Assembly: GCF_002876705.1 (NCBI RefSeq)
Contig: NZ_MDAG01000011.1
Location: forward strand, 1 to 64,000
Source of the DNA: Enterovibrio norvegicus_B
GTDB taxonomy: Bacteria > Pseudomonadota > Gammaproteobacteria > Enterobacterales > Vibrionaceae
DNA length: 64,000 nucleotides
Direction: 5' to 3'
The notes under the pieces were generated by a model. That model made no database searches, had not been told where the DNA came from, and saw only the letters and a program-made list of their open reading frames with translations. Made by a program: the position numbers and the translations under genes. Numbering within the stretch: the first letter of the stretch is position 1; every line of letters starts with the position of its first letter. Below, piece after piece: positions 53,856-61,177 of this stretch.

Positions 53856-53942
53856 TTACTTTCTAAACGTCGCTGCCCCTCGCGGTAGTACCACCACGAT
53901 AATTGAAATAATAATGACGAGGGCGCGAGTTGATAAATTCAT
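53856..53942 (-). CDS. ilvL: ilv operon leader peptide IlvL
   Basis: A 28-residue open frame reading MNLSTRALVIIISIIVVV, LPRGAATFRK. It has five Ile, four Val and three Leu among 28 residues, the regulatory codons expected for attenuation of ilvGMEDA: ribosome stalling at these codons when charged tRNAs are scarce would favour an antiterminator. It is too short for ordinary gene finding, and is recognised by composition, position and the terminator that follows. Confidence 0.88.
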   Translation of the reverse strand: MNLSTRALVIIISIIVVVLPRGAATFRK

Positions 53943-53987
53943 TTTGTCTCTTACGTTAACCACCAAATGTTAGGTGGTGATCGTTTA

Positions 53988-53993
53988 TGTCAA
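53988..53993 (-). promoter_or_regulatory. -35 element of the ilv promoter (TTGACA)
   Basis: A perfect TTGACA on the minus strand, 46 bp before ilvL. The -10 is not clear; TAACAT lies 15 bp downstream inside an inverted repeat (CCACC-8-GGTGG), which might bind a regulator. Confidence 0.45.
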
Positions 53994-54157
53994 CGTTTGT
54001 TTGCATACTTGTTGTCTGCCCTTAGTGGTATCACAGACGTTCGTCGCATGACAAGTAAAAAGTGAGCGGTTTTCAGGATTTTCGCGTCGTAATGCAGCAA
54101 TACTATTGTTTTATGCATTTAACTTTATGATAAATAACTAATTAAGCATTTACCCTT

Positions 54158-54907
54158 ATGAGTCTTGCGATTATTCAAAGCCGAGCGTGTGTCGGCGTCA
54201 GTGCACCACTTGTTACTGTTGAAGTACATATTAGTAACGGACTACCCGGATTCAACCTTGTTGGCCTTGCAGAAACCACCGTAAAAGAAGCTCGCGATCG
54301 TGTGCGTAGCGCCATCGTGAATTCGGGTTTCGAATTTCCCGCGAGACGGATCACCGTCAATCTTGCGCCTGCGGATTTGCCCAAAGAAGGGGGGCGTTTT
54401 GATCTACCGATTGCACTGGGCATTCTTGCAGCGTCCTCTCAAATCCCGATGACAAAATTGAATGGCCATGAGTTTGTGGGTGAATTGGCATTGTCAGGGC
54501 AGCTTCGCTCAGTAAAGGGTGCGTTACCTGCGGCTGTCGCCAGCATTGATGCAAACAGAAGCCTCGTCGTGCCCGATGACAATGGCGGACAGGTGGCGCT
54601 GGTGGGGCGAGACATCCATGTTTCCGCGCCGGATCTGATGTCAGTGTGTCGTCACTTGAGCGGGCAAGGTGCATTGATGCTTAAAGAGCCAGAAAATGCC
54701 GATGTTGAGCACGTCACTAACCCTCGCTGTATGCAAGACATTATCGGTCAGCAGCAAGGAAAACGGGCGTTGGAAATTGCCGCGGCAGGATCGCACAATT
54801 TATTACCTATAGGTACTAATAGACCTATAAATAAAAAATTAGCCTCTACTATGTTGGTAGTCATTGGGAAAATAGAGGTTGAGACTAGCCTAAGCGCTAT
54901 TAACTAG
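54158..54907 (+). pseudogene. comM: comM (yifB), 5' part, interrupted by an integrated element
   Basis: The N-terminal Lon/ChlI-like domain of ComM, a hexameric branch-migration helicase that extends incoming DNA during natural transformation (MSLAIIQSRACVGVSAPLVTVEVHISNGLPGFNLVGLAETTVKEARDRV). The chromosomal part ends at codon 216 (about 54805, in GSHNLL); the rest of the open frame, to the stop at 54907, is element sequence. The missing AAA+ part resumes at about 60196. The two chromosomal parts sum to about 509 residues, the normal ComM length, so nothing of the target gene was lost. Confidence 0.92.
54803..54829. other. Left attachment site (attL)
   Basis: Host comM sequence up to the TT at 54803-54804 is followed 13 bp later by AATAGACCTATA (54818-54829), the left copy of the element's inverted arm. 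Crossover position is inferred from comM reading-frame reconstruction. Confidence 0.7.
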
Positions 54908-55079
54908 CTGGAAGAGTTAATATGCCCATAGCTTTAAGTCTTTGATTTATCGAAAGTGATGTCAGATTTTTTGGCTACATTGTCAATTATGAGTCAATAA
55001 TGTATTGATTTTCGAGCATAGTTAACTTAAAGTTAAATCAGACCAATTAGGGTCACGCGTCGTCAGGTACGGCGGGACT

Positions 55080-55101
55080 TAAGCCACTTTATGTGGCTTT
55101 T
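55080..55101 (+). terminator. Terminator-like hairpin at the DUF3800 3' end
   Basis: AAGCCAC-TTTAT-GTGGCTT followed by TTTGTCTTT on the plus strand, overlapping the last codons of the DUF3800 gene. It may stop transcripts entering from comM. The preceding 54908-55079 holds no gene I can support. Confidence 0.45.
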
Positions 55102-55931
55102 TGTCTTTCTGGGGGGAAGCAATAGTACTTAACTCCCATGGACGATATGTCTTCGACAACACAATCTACGACCTTCTTGTTCTGCATTAACAGCTTATAT
55201 GGGGGATATTCTGGATTGTACCCTGCCTTAATTAAGGGATAGAGAACGAGATCGGCTATCTGCATGAGCCTACTATCTTTAGTTTGAAATTTTACTTTTT
55301 TGCTTACAATGGCACTTATCTCATCACCTCCTATTGGTGAGTATGTCGAACTCCTACCTACATCAAACTCCATTCCTTGAGTTAGCAAGTTATCGTGATA
55401 GTTCTGAATCTTCCTATCTTCTTTTGGCCCTGTTTTTTCAACATAAACAATTAGCTTTCGCCCTCCAACGGAACGAACAAATTTAACTGCTCTCTCAATT
55501 AATATTTGATAGGCACTTCGACATAGACCCCATTTATCTTGATATACACCATCATAGCGAAGACGATAAGCCTGTCGATCAACTACACAGGCATGTGCAA
55601 TGATTGGTAATTCACAAATGAATGAGTTTAGAGCATCAATAAATGCTGCTTCCCTGTTTTGGTCTTTAAGCACATCAAAGTGCTTTTTCTTGCATCTGAT
55701 TTTTGTTGAATGTAAATGATGCTTAAAAGTTCCTTCAGGACATTCAAACCCTTGGCTAACCATCAGTGCTTTGTGGAGTTCTTTTACACGCTCCACCTCC
55801 TTCTCCTGAATCAAGAAACCACCCAACGCAAATGCATCAAGGCCATCTCTTCTTTGCGGTTCAATCCTATCTGGACAGGGAGACCCACTATCATCAATGA
55901 ATAAAAAATAAGTCTCAGGTGCGGCTTTCAT
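55089..55931 (-). CDS. DUF3800 domain protein
   Basis: A 280-residue protein of the DUF3800 family, starting at the ATG at 55931 (MKAAPETYFLFIDDSGSP), which has an AAGGA ribosome site; the frame continues 21 codons upstream without family features. The acidic N-terminal FIDDSGS motif (Asp13, Asp14), the mid LIVYVEKTGPKEDRKIQNYHDNL and the C-terminal LMQIADLVLYPL with its aspartate are the family's conserved acidic residues, suggesting an RNase H-like metal-dependent nuclease fold. Such genes are frequent on mobile elements and in defence islands. Its role here is not known. Confidence 0.75.
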   Translation of the reverse strand: MKAAPETYFLFIDDSGSPCPDRIEPQRRDGLDAFALGGFLIQEKEVERVKELHKALMVSQGFECPEGTFKHHLHSTKIRCKKKHFDVLKDQNREAAFIDALNSFICELPIIAHACVVDRQAYRLRYDGVYQDKWGLCRSAYQILIERAVKFVRSVGGRKLIVYVEKTGPKEDRKIQNYHDNLLTQGMEFDVGRSSTYSPIGGDEISAIVSKKVKFQTKDSRLMQIADLVLYPLIKAGYNPEYPPYKLLMQNKKVVDCVVEDISSMGVKYYCFPPERQKAT

Positions 55932-56045
55932 GGTTAGTCCTTGTTCTTTTTGTCTCAAATATATTACTAAACACTTCAGCTCTCGTAAACACACTACAAG
56001 TCACTTTGTGGGTATTTCTGTGTGTATGTGTAGTATAACTGATAG

Positions 56046-56054
56046 TTATGCACA
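56046..56054 (+). promoter_or_regulatory. DnaA-box match TTATGCACA in the element
   Basis: Fits TTWTNCACA. Pairs with the oppositely oriented TGTGGATAA at 56110-56118 in the same AT-rich intergenic region (55932-56289). Confidence 0.35.
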
Positions 56055-56109
56055 GAAATTTCCATTTTCCCTGTGTTTGTTGTGATATGGTCGACTTTTT
56101 TTAGACTTC

Positions 56110-56118
56110 TGTGGATAA
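56110..56118 (-). promoter_or_regulatory. Perfect DnaA box in the element
   Basis: TGTGGATAA, the same consensus as in oriC, in the region between the DUF3800 gene and the resolvase. A direct repeat ACTTCTGT (56105-56112 and 56131-56138) surrounds it. Confidence 0.4.
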
Positions 56119-56214
56119 GATTATTTTTCCACTTCTGTTAATAGCGAATCTAGATCGATGTACTTGTGCTGGTTAGGTATACCCAAACGAGCACACCCAA
56201 AAACCACCAATGCC

Positions 56215-56284
56215 GTACCCGTAAGACTTGCTTTATAATTATGACCACATTATTATTTGCAGCATCTTAGACCTTTACGGGTAC
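56215..56284. repeat. Inverted repeat GTACCCGTAA / TTACGGGTAC around the resolvase promoter
   Basis: Two 10-bp arms at 56215-56224 and 56275-56284, 50 bp apart, bracket the AT-rich presumed promoter. The right arm ends 5 bp before the resolvase start. It looks like a res-type recombination site or a self-repression operator of the resolvase. Confidence 0.55.
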
Positions 56285-56289
56285 ACATA

Positions 56290-56844
56290 ATGGCTCACAT
56301 TGCCTACCTACGTGTTTCTACAGCGGAACAGAACACAGACCGCCAGCTAGCAGATACGGGACTGTCTTTTGATAAGACGTTCATTGATAAATGCAGTGGT
56401 GGAACTGTTACAAGACCAGCCCTAGAAGACCTCAAAACATACATTAGAGAAGGCGATTGTGTTCATGTTCATAGCATTGACCGTTTAGCTCGTAATCTTG
56501 TTGATCTGAAAGAGTTGGTTAGCGGCTGGAACAATCAAGGTGTGAACGTCAGGTTTCACAAAGAGAGCCTTTCGTTTAATGCTGGTGGGTCAGACCCAAT
56601 GTCTGAGCTAATGCTGAATATGCTTGGAGCAGTTGCTCAGTTTGAGTTGTCCATGATTCAAGAGAGACGACAGGAAGGCATTGTGAAAGCTAAAGCCGCT
56701 GGTAAATACAAAGGACGACCAACAAATCAGAACAACCACCAGCAAATCAAACAACTTAGAGCAGACGGAGTGTCATTAAGGAAGATTGCCTCTGAAGTGG
56801 GAGTGTCCCTCTCAACGGTGCAGCGTGCTCTTGCTGCTGAATAG
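56290..56844 (+). CDS. Small serine recombinase (resolvase/invertase family)
   Basis: A 184-residue Tn3-resolvase/Hin-type recombinase. The catalytic serine is Ser10 in AYLRVSTAEQNTDRQ, the arginines of IDRLARNLVDLKELV and the E-helix ELMLNMLGAVAQFELSMIQERRQEGI follow, and a C-terminal HTH (LRKIASEVGVSLSTVQRAL) ends the protein. I start at the ATG at 56290; a TTG 11 codons upstream is possible. It is 7 bp before the ParB-like gene and likely co-transcribed with it. Confidence 0.88.
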   Translation: MAHIAYLRVSTAEQNTDRQLADTGLSFDKTFIDKCSGGTVTRPALEDLKTYIREGDCVHVHSIDRLARNLVDLKELVSGWNNQGVNVRFHKESLSFNAGGSDPMSELMLNMLGAVAQFELSMIQERRQEGIVKAKAAGKYKGRPTNQNNHQQIKQLRADGVSLRKIASEVGVSLSTVQRALAAE

Positions 56845-56851
56845 GTAATGA

Positions 56852-57811
56852 ATGAAACAGTACATTGAAGACAGCTATTTTAGCTATTTAGACCCTAGAG
56901 CGTTAACCCTTGACCCAGCAATGCAAGCTAGGGACACAACGCTCATTAGGGATAAGAGACTGAGAGCAGCCCAAGAGATTAAGCAAGCAGCTCAGGATGA
57001 AGCAATCCTAGAAGGCCTTCGTAATGGCGTAGGAATAAAACAGCCAATTACTGTATTTGAGGTAGATGATAAAAAGTATGTTGTTGATGGTTTCCATCGA
57101 ACAGGTGCTTGCCTCGCTTACTTCAAAGAAGAACCTGAATCTGACCTAATGATTCGCTCTCGCATTATCCGCAATAGGACGTATCAAGAGGCTTTTGAAG
57201 CCGCACAACAAATGAATCAAGACCATGGTGTAGGTGTTACACCTGAAGAACAGGGACAATCAAAGTTTCGCGCCTTGGTAGTGGCTAACAGGTTTGAGTT
57301 ATCTGTTTCTGAAATTGTAAAAGAGCTAGGCTGTAGTCGTGGTCAAGCAAACCATGTATCACGAGCACTTAAAGCTTGTAACAAGGCTATCAAAGGGAAA
57401 GTAGTAGCTGACTTCTCAAAGCTGACAGATTTCATAGAGCATCTTCAATTCGGTCTTGAATCAAACTACTACCTCCCTAGAAGCATTTGGGATACCCATG
57501 GTTTTCCTAAAGTGAGAAGGCTGTCAGATGCTGTTACTGGCAAGGATTTCACACCAAGGGATATGGATAACGAGGAATGGCAAAAACACCAAATTAACAG
57601 CGTTGAGGAGCGAATTAACAGGCTACTTAAAGATTACGATGAGGATTTCTTTAGGGAGGGCTTGAGAAAGGCTGTTATTGGTAGCGGTCTTGGTATTTCT
57701 GTTTCTAAGCGAAGTAAGTGGCTAGAGCAAGCTGGTTCAGTTGAGGCTGATGAAGTCCCTGAAGACTGGGATCGCACTAAGGTAGATATAATTGAAGATG
57801 ATGAATTCTAA
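56852..57811 (+). CDS. ParB/sulfiredoxin-like domain protein
   Basis: A 319-residue protein with an N-terminal ParB/Srx fold: the nucleotide-binding-type motif is VVDGFHRTGACLAYF (about residue 76-90), replacing the GERRWRA of true ParB. A HTH-like segment (LSVSEIVKELGCSRGQANHVSRALKAC, about residue 150-176) follows, then an acidic C-terminus. It follows the resolvase in one operon. It is clearly distinct from the chromosomal ParB at 32759. Possible roles are element partition or copy control, or gene regulation; none can be chosen from sequence. Confidence 0.72.
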   Translation: MKQYIEDSYFSYLDPRALTLDPAMQARDTTLIRDKRLRAAQEIKQAAQDEAILEGLRNGVGIKQPITVFEVDDKKYVVDGFHRTGACLAYFKEEPESDLMIRSRIIRNRTYQEAFEAAQQMNQDHGVGVTPEEQGQSKFRALVVANRFELSVSEIVKELGCSRGQANHVSRALKACNKAIKGKVVADFSKLTDFIEHLQFGLESNYYLPRSIWDTHGFPKVRRLSDAVTGKDFTPRDMDNEEWQKHQINSVEERINRLLKDYDEDFFREGLRKAVIGSGLGISVSKRSKWLEQAGSVEADEVPEDWDRTKVDIIEDDEF

Positions 57812-57823
57812 GCTGTAACGTTT

Positions 57824-57863
57824 GTGAACCTGTGGGTGTCCTACAAGAACCTCATGGGTTCAC
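57824..57863. repeat. Inverted repeat GTGAACC / GGTTCAC
   Basis: A 7-bp perfect inverted repeat after the ParB-like gene with a smaller GAACC-4-GGGTTC hairpin nested in it. No T run; not a standard terminator. Confidence 0.35.
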
Positions 57864-57876
57864 TGTTTGCTCAGGG

Positions 57877-57892
57877 TGTACACATGTGTACA
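57877..57892. repeat. 16-bp perfect palindrome TGTACACATGTGTACA
   Basis: A perfect palindrome followed by a further TGTACACA half at 57910-57917. It is in the 275-bp gap between the ParB-like gene and the exported-protein gene. Likely a binding site for a dimeric protein, perhaps the ParB-like protein. Confidence 0.5.
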
Positions 57893-58086
57893 GTGGGAGA
57901 ACTCAAAGGTGTACACAACAGTGTAGCGATAAGAGGCTGAGAGTCCTTCTCTGTGAGACCTATTAGTCATTGATGTTGTCAGGATGATTATTAGACGCTA
58001 GTCACTAAAAAGTAGCGAGAAAATAAAATACGTTTTGTGTATAAGTCACCAGACGATGCAATCGAGATGTTTATCTAGAGGCCTAC

Positions 58087-58503
58087 CTACTCCCCCCCAT
58101 TCAAGGGGGTAACAACACCGCTGTTTCCTGTTTTAATGGTCTCTTGGAGGGGGGCAATACTAATATCAACGTCAATACCAGCATGCTCTACAGCTAGTCT
58201 TAAGCGATTGAGATACCTGACTTCAGTCCTAGTATCGAGTATTAGAACAATGCCAGCTCTTTTCCCTGTCTGTGCGCTGTAATAAACAGACTGCCCTAGT
58301 GCTTCAGCCCATTTCCTTCCGAAATCAAACTCTATTGCGTGTGTCTCAGTCAAACAGTCAATACGAGTTCGGTCAGGTAATACGTATTCGACTTTCCCCA
58401 TACAGTAGCGATTTACATAATCAGCTTCTTTCCAGTCTGCATGCGAAATCGAAGGTATAGCTAACAATAAAAAACACACTACTTCAGGTCGAGTAATAAG
58501 CAT
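58087..58503 (-). CDS. Small exported protein with a nuclease-like motif
   Basis: A 138-residue protein with an N-terminal signal peptide (hydrophobic FLLLAIPSISHA, cleavage near residue 22). The conserved-looking core RIDCLTETHAIEFDFGRKWAEALGQSVYYSAQTGKRAGIVLIL has the D-x(n)-E-x-D-x(n)-K spacing of PD-(D/E)xK nucleases and resembles small exported proteins common on plasmids and islands. Nuclease activity is inferred. It is cotranslated with nothing obvious and has no strong ribosome site. Confidence 0.6.
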   Translation of the reverse strand: MLITRPEVVCFLLLAIPSISHADWKEADYVNRYCMGKVEYVLPDRTRIDCLTETHAIEFDFGRKWAEALGQSVYYSAQTGKRAGIVLILDTRTEVRYLNRLRLAVEHAGIDVDISIAPLQETIKTGNSGVVTPLNGGE

Positions 58504-58599
58504 GGCATCAGTTTGAAAGGATGATAGTCACAAATGGATACCACAATAGATTATTAAAAAATAAGGCTACCAAACTTTTTAGAGAGGCAGCCCTCGAAA

Positions 58600-60147
58600 C
58601 TAGCCCCAGCGAGTATCAAAAGTCACTTTGAATCTGACACCAGAATCACTCTCCCATGTATCATCTGATGGTGTGTATCTCAGGTGAATGTTATCGCCGT
58701 TTTTGACTTTGATATCTATCCGCTCTTTGCATCGGTGCAACACGACGGTTTCAATGTGTCTCTTGAGGTACTGATGCAATCTCAAACGCTCAGAATCTTC
58801 ATTGATTTTAGCTGTCACTTCCTCTAAATCTACGTAATCATCTTCAATCACTTTGAGGCTTTGGAGGTCGATTAGCTCCTGCTTGATAGCTTCTACACGC
58901 TGCTCGGCTTTCCTAATGGCTGTACTGATGTAAGTGCTAGACCCATTCTCTTCTAAGTCACTAATAAGGTTTGATACTTTCTTTTCGAGTCCTACTAGCT
59001 CACCCTCTAACTGCATTTCCTTTGCGTTGTCGTTTGGCTTGTTTGCAAAGGTGGTTAGTAGTTTTTGCAATGCGATAAGTACAACCCATTGAACCGAGTA
59101 GTAGCGGTGACCTACATATTTACACCCTGCGCCATGTCTGGCAGTGCCACATACAAGATAATAACCGCCTTTATCTGATGTCCCTTTGTTTACGAATTGG
59201 ACTGTAGACCCACACTCACAACTAACAAAGCCAGAGAATATATTCTTGGTCTTACCGTTACGGATTGCCCCTGTGCCGCCTTTTCGTCTCGCTTGTGTTG
59301 CTGCTTGTGCTCTATGCCAGAGGTCTTTATCAATGATTTGTGGATAGTAGTCCTTCAATATATTGCCTGTAGGAACTCGCTCACCGAGCTTGTTCGTAAT
59401 GTGAGGAATATACTCACCTAGAACAGAAGTACCGTTTAGTAGCTTTGTGACGTACGAGATATGCCATTGTTTAGCTCTACTGCCTATTGGCTTGATTCCC
59501 TCAGTGTTTAAACGTCTGATTAAAGCAACTCGACCATAGCCATCTGCCGATAACATAAACATGTATTTCACGATGGCTGCTTTCATAACGTTCACGGTGA
59601 TTGCGGTCTTGTCTTCGTTATATTCAAGCCATGCTGGTAAATGAGCACCTAAAGGCTTCTCGTGGGCTATCGCTTGTTTAGCATGCCATGCGTCAGCGAG
59701 ACGCTTGCTCTTTGATGCTGATTCCTCATGCGCTCTACTCATGATGACAAGTGAGATAATCAGCTTAGTCATATCCAGTTGACCTTTCTTGTAGACCTGA
59801 TTATCCATGAGAGTAACAACGTTAATGCCTAGGTCTACGAGTTCCATTAGTAGGCGCATTGATTTCTCAACGGGTTGACGACTCATGCGGTCGAAACTTT
59901 CTAGCAGTAGCCAACTGCCCTCCGATATTGCTCCCTCTTTGACCGCATCAATGAAATGGGACAATGCACCCTGTTCACTGTTTCTACCTTTAAAGCCGCT
60001 AACGCCTAGGTCTTGGAATGACAGTGGTTGAAGCGCTAGACCATGTTCTTCTGCGTATCTATTAGCGGTCTCTGATTGCCGCTGTAGGCTGCGCCCTTCA
60101 ATCTGCCCCTTGGTACTGAAACGAATGTAACTGTATGCTTTTTCCAT
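58600..60147 (-). CDS. Large serine recombinase (element integrase)
   Basis: A 515-residue large serine recombinase. The N-terminal resolvase domain has the catalytic Ser11 in YSYIRFSTKGQ and the arginine in ESFDRMSRQPVEKS; the recombinase domain follows (about 160-290), then a zinc ribbon (CECGSTVQ, then CGTARHGAGC, about 308-340) and a coiled-coil arm (about 370-440) that controls integration versus excision. The gene starts 50 bp inside the right junction, where an integrase gene is expected. It is the best candidate for catalysing insertion into comM. No separate recombination directionality factor is recognised. Confidence 0.92.
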   Translation of the reverse strand: MEKAYSYIRFSTKGQIEGRSLQRQSETANRYAEEHGLALQPLSFQDLGVSGFKGRNSEQGALSHFIDAVKEGAISEGSWLLLESFDRMSRQPVEKSMRLLMELVDLGINVVTLMDNQVYKKGQLDMTKLIISLVIMSRAHEESASKSKRLADAWHAKQAIAHEKPLGAHLPAWLEYNEDKTAITVNVMKAAIVKYMFMLSADGYGRVALIRRLNTEGIKPIGSRAKQWHISYVTKLLNGTSVLGEYIPHITNKLGERVPTGNILKDYYPQIIDKDLWHRAQAATQARRKGGTGAIRNGKTKNIFSGFVSCECGSTVQFVNKGTSDKGGYYLVCGTARHGAGCKYVGHRYYSVQWVVLIALQKLLTTFANKPNDNAKEMQLEGELVGLEKKVSNLISDLEENGSSTYISTAIRKAEQRVEAIKQELIDLQSLKVIEDDYVDLEEVTAKINEDSERLRLHQYLKRHIETVVLHRCKERIDIKVKNGDNIHLRYTPSDDTWESDSGVRFKVTFDTRWG

Positions 60148-60156
60148 CTACATCTA

Positions 60157-61077
60157 ATGCCTAAAGTACTATGGGTCTATTGTATCCTTAATTGCTTGTT
60201 TCTTGGGCCTCCAGGCACGGGCAAAACCATGTTGGCATCGCGCATGGCGGATTTGCTGCCGCCCATGAGCGATGCTGAAGCATTAGAAACCGCGGCGATC
60301 ACCTCGCTGACGGAACGACCATTGCACGAAGGGAATTGGAAAAAGCGCCCCTTTCGAACACCGCATCACTCGAGTTCGATGCCCGCCCTGGTTGGCGGTG
60401 GTACAACCCCAAAACCAGGCGAAATATCACTCGCGCACAACGGCCTTTTGTTTTTAGACGAGATGCCCGAGTTTGAACGCAAAGTGCTTGATTCTCTTCG
60501 AGAGCCGTTGGAGTCGGGGGAGATTGTCATTTCCCGTGCGAACAGTAAAACCTGCTTTCCTGCCCGCTTTCAATTGATTGGCGCGCTCAACCCTAGCCCT
60601 ACCGGGCATTATGAAGGCAAGCTGTCTCGATCCAATCCACAGGCAACCTTGAAGTATTTGAATCGACTCTCTGGACCGTTTTTAGATCGTTTTGATCTGT
60701 CGATTGAAATCCCTGCCTTGCCAAGAGGCACGTTAGCCGAAGGGGGCGATCGTGGTGAGACGACAGACATCGTCAAAGCGCGCGTGGAAAAGGCACGTGC
60801 TGTGATGTTAGCGAGAGCGGGGAAGCCCAATTGCCTGCTTTCAAGTCGAGAGATTGAAACCTATTGTCCGTTAGCAAAAGAGGATGCGGATTTTCTCGAA
60901 ACGGCACTACACCGCTTAGGGTTGTCGATTCGTGCGTATCACCGCATTATCAAAGTCGCGCGAACCATTGCGGATTTAGCGGGAGAGCCACATATAAAAC
61001 GCGGACATCTTGCTGAGGCCCTGGGTTATCGTTCGATGGATAGGTTGTTGAAACAACTCACCGCCATGGCGAGTTAG
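60157..61077 (+). pseudogene. comM: comM (yifB), 3' part
   Basis: The AAA+ and C-terminal part of ComM, resuming at about 60196 with FLGPPGTGKTML (Walker A), then LLFLDEMPEFERKVLD (Walker B), the arginine in LSGPFLDRFDLSIEIP and the helical C-terminal domain to SMDRLLKQLTAMAS. The first 13 codons (60157-60195) come from the element. An ATG there gives an open frame, but the ribosome site is poor. The insertion point lies exactly between the two domains of ComM. Confidence 0.9.
60170..60197. other. Right attachment site (attR)
   Basis: TATGGGTCTATT (60170-60181), the inverted counterpart of the left arm, then 14 bp, then the TT at 60196-60197, followed by host comM sequence. Inferred as for attL. 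Confidence 0.7.
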
Positions 61078-61177
61078 CTGTGAAATGGGGGCTTATGCAC
61101 TCATTTGACCACTTTCTACTGAATGGTGTTTTTTATTCGGTCGACGTATTATGACGCCTGATAACTATCCCTAGTCT

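Larger units (their letters stand above)
54804..60197. mobile_element. 5.4-kb serine-integrase element inserted in comM
   Basis: An element separating two perfectly complementary parts of comM. Joining codon 216 (TTA at 54803) to the TTG at 60196 restores NLLFLGPPGTGKT. It carries a large serine recombinase next to the right junction, a DUF3800 gene, a small serine resolvase, a ParB-like protein and an exported small protein. Base composition is visibly more AT-rich than the flanks. Both ends have the inverted arm AATAGACC(T/C)ATA 13-14 bp from a shared TT. No transposase or tyrosine integrase is present. Confidence 0.9.

Noticed and set aside
57824..57917. CRISPR-like or iteron array in the repeat-rich region after the ParB-like gene
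   Set aside because: Only a palindrome, one half-site and a single inverted repeat are present; there is no regular repeat-spacer periodicity.
54804..60197. The comM element as a Tn7-like or AbaR-type transposon
   Set aside because: There is no tns-like transposase set and no target-site duplication; a large serine recombinase at the edge and a 2-bp shared core explain the insertion better.
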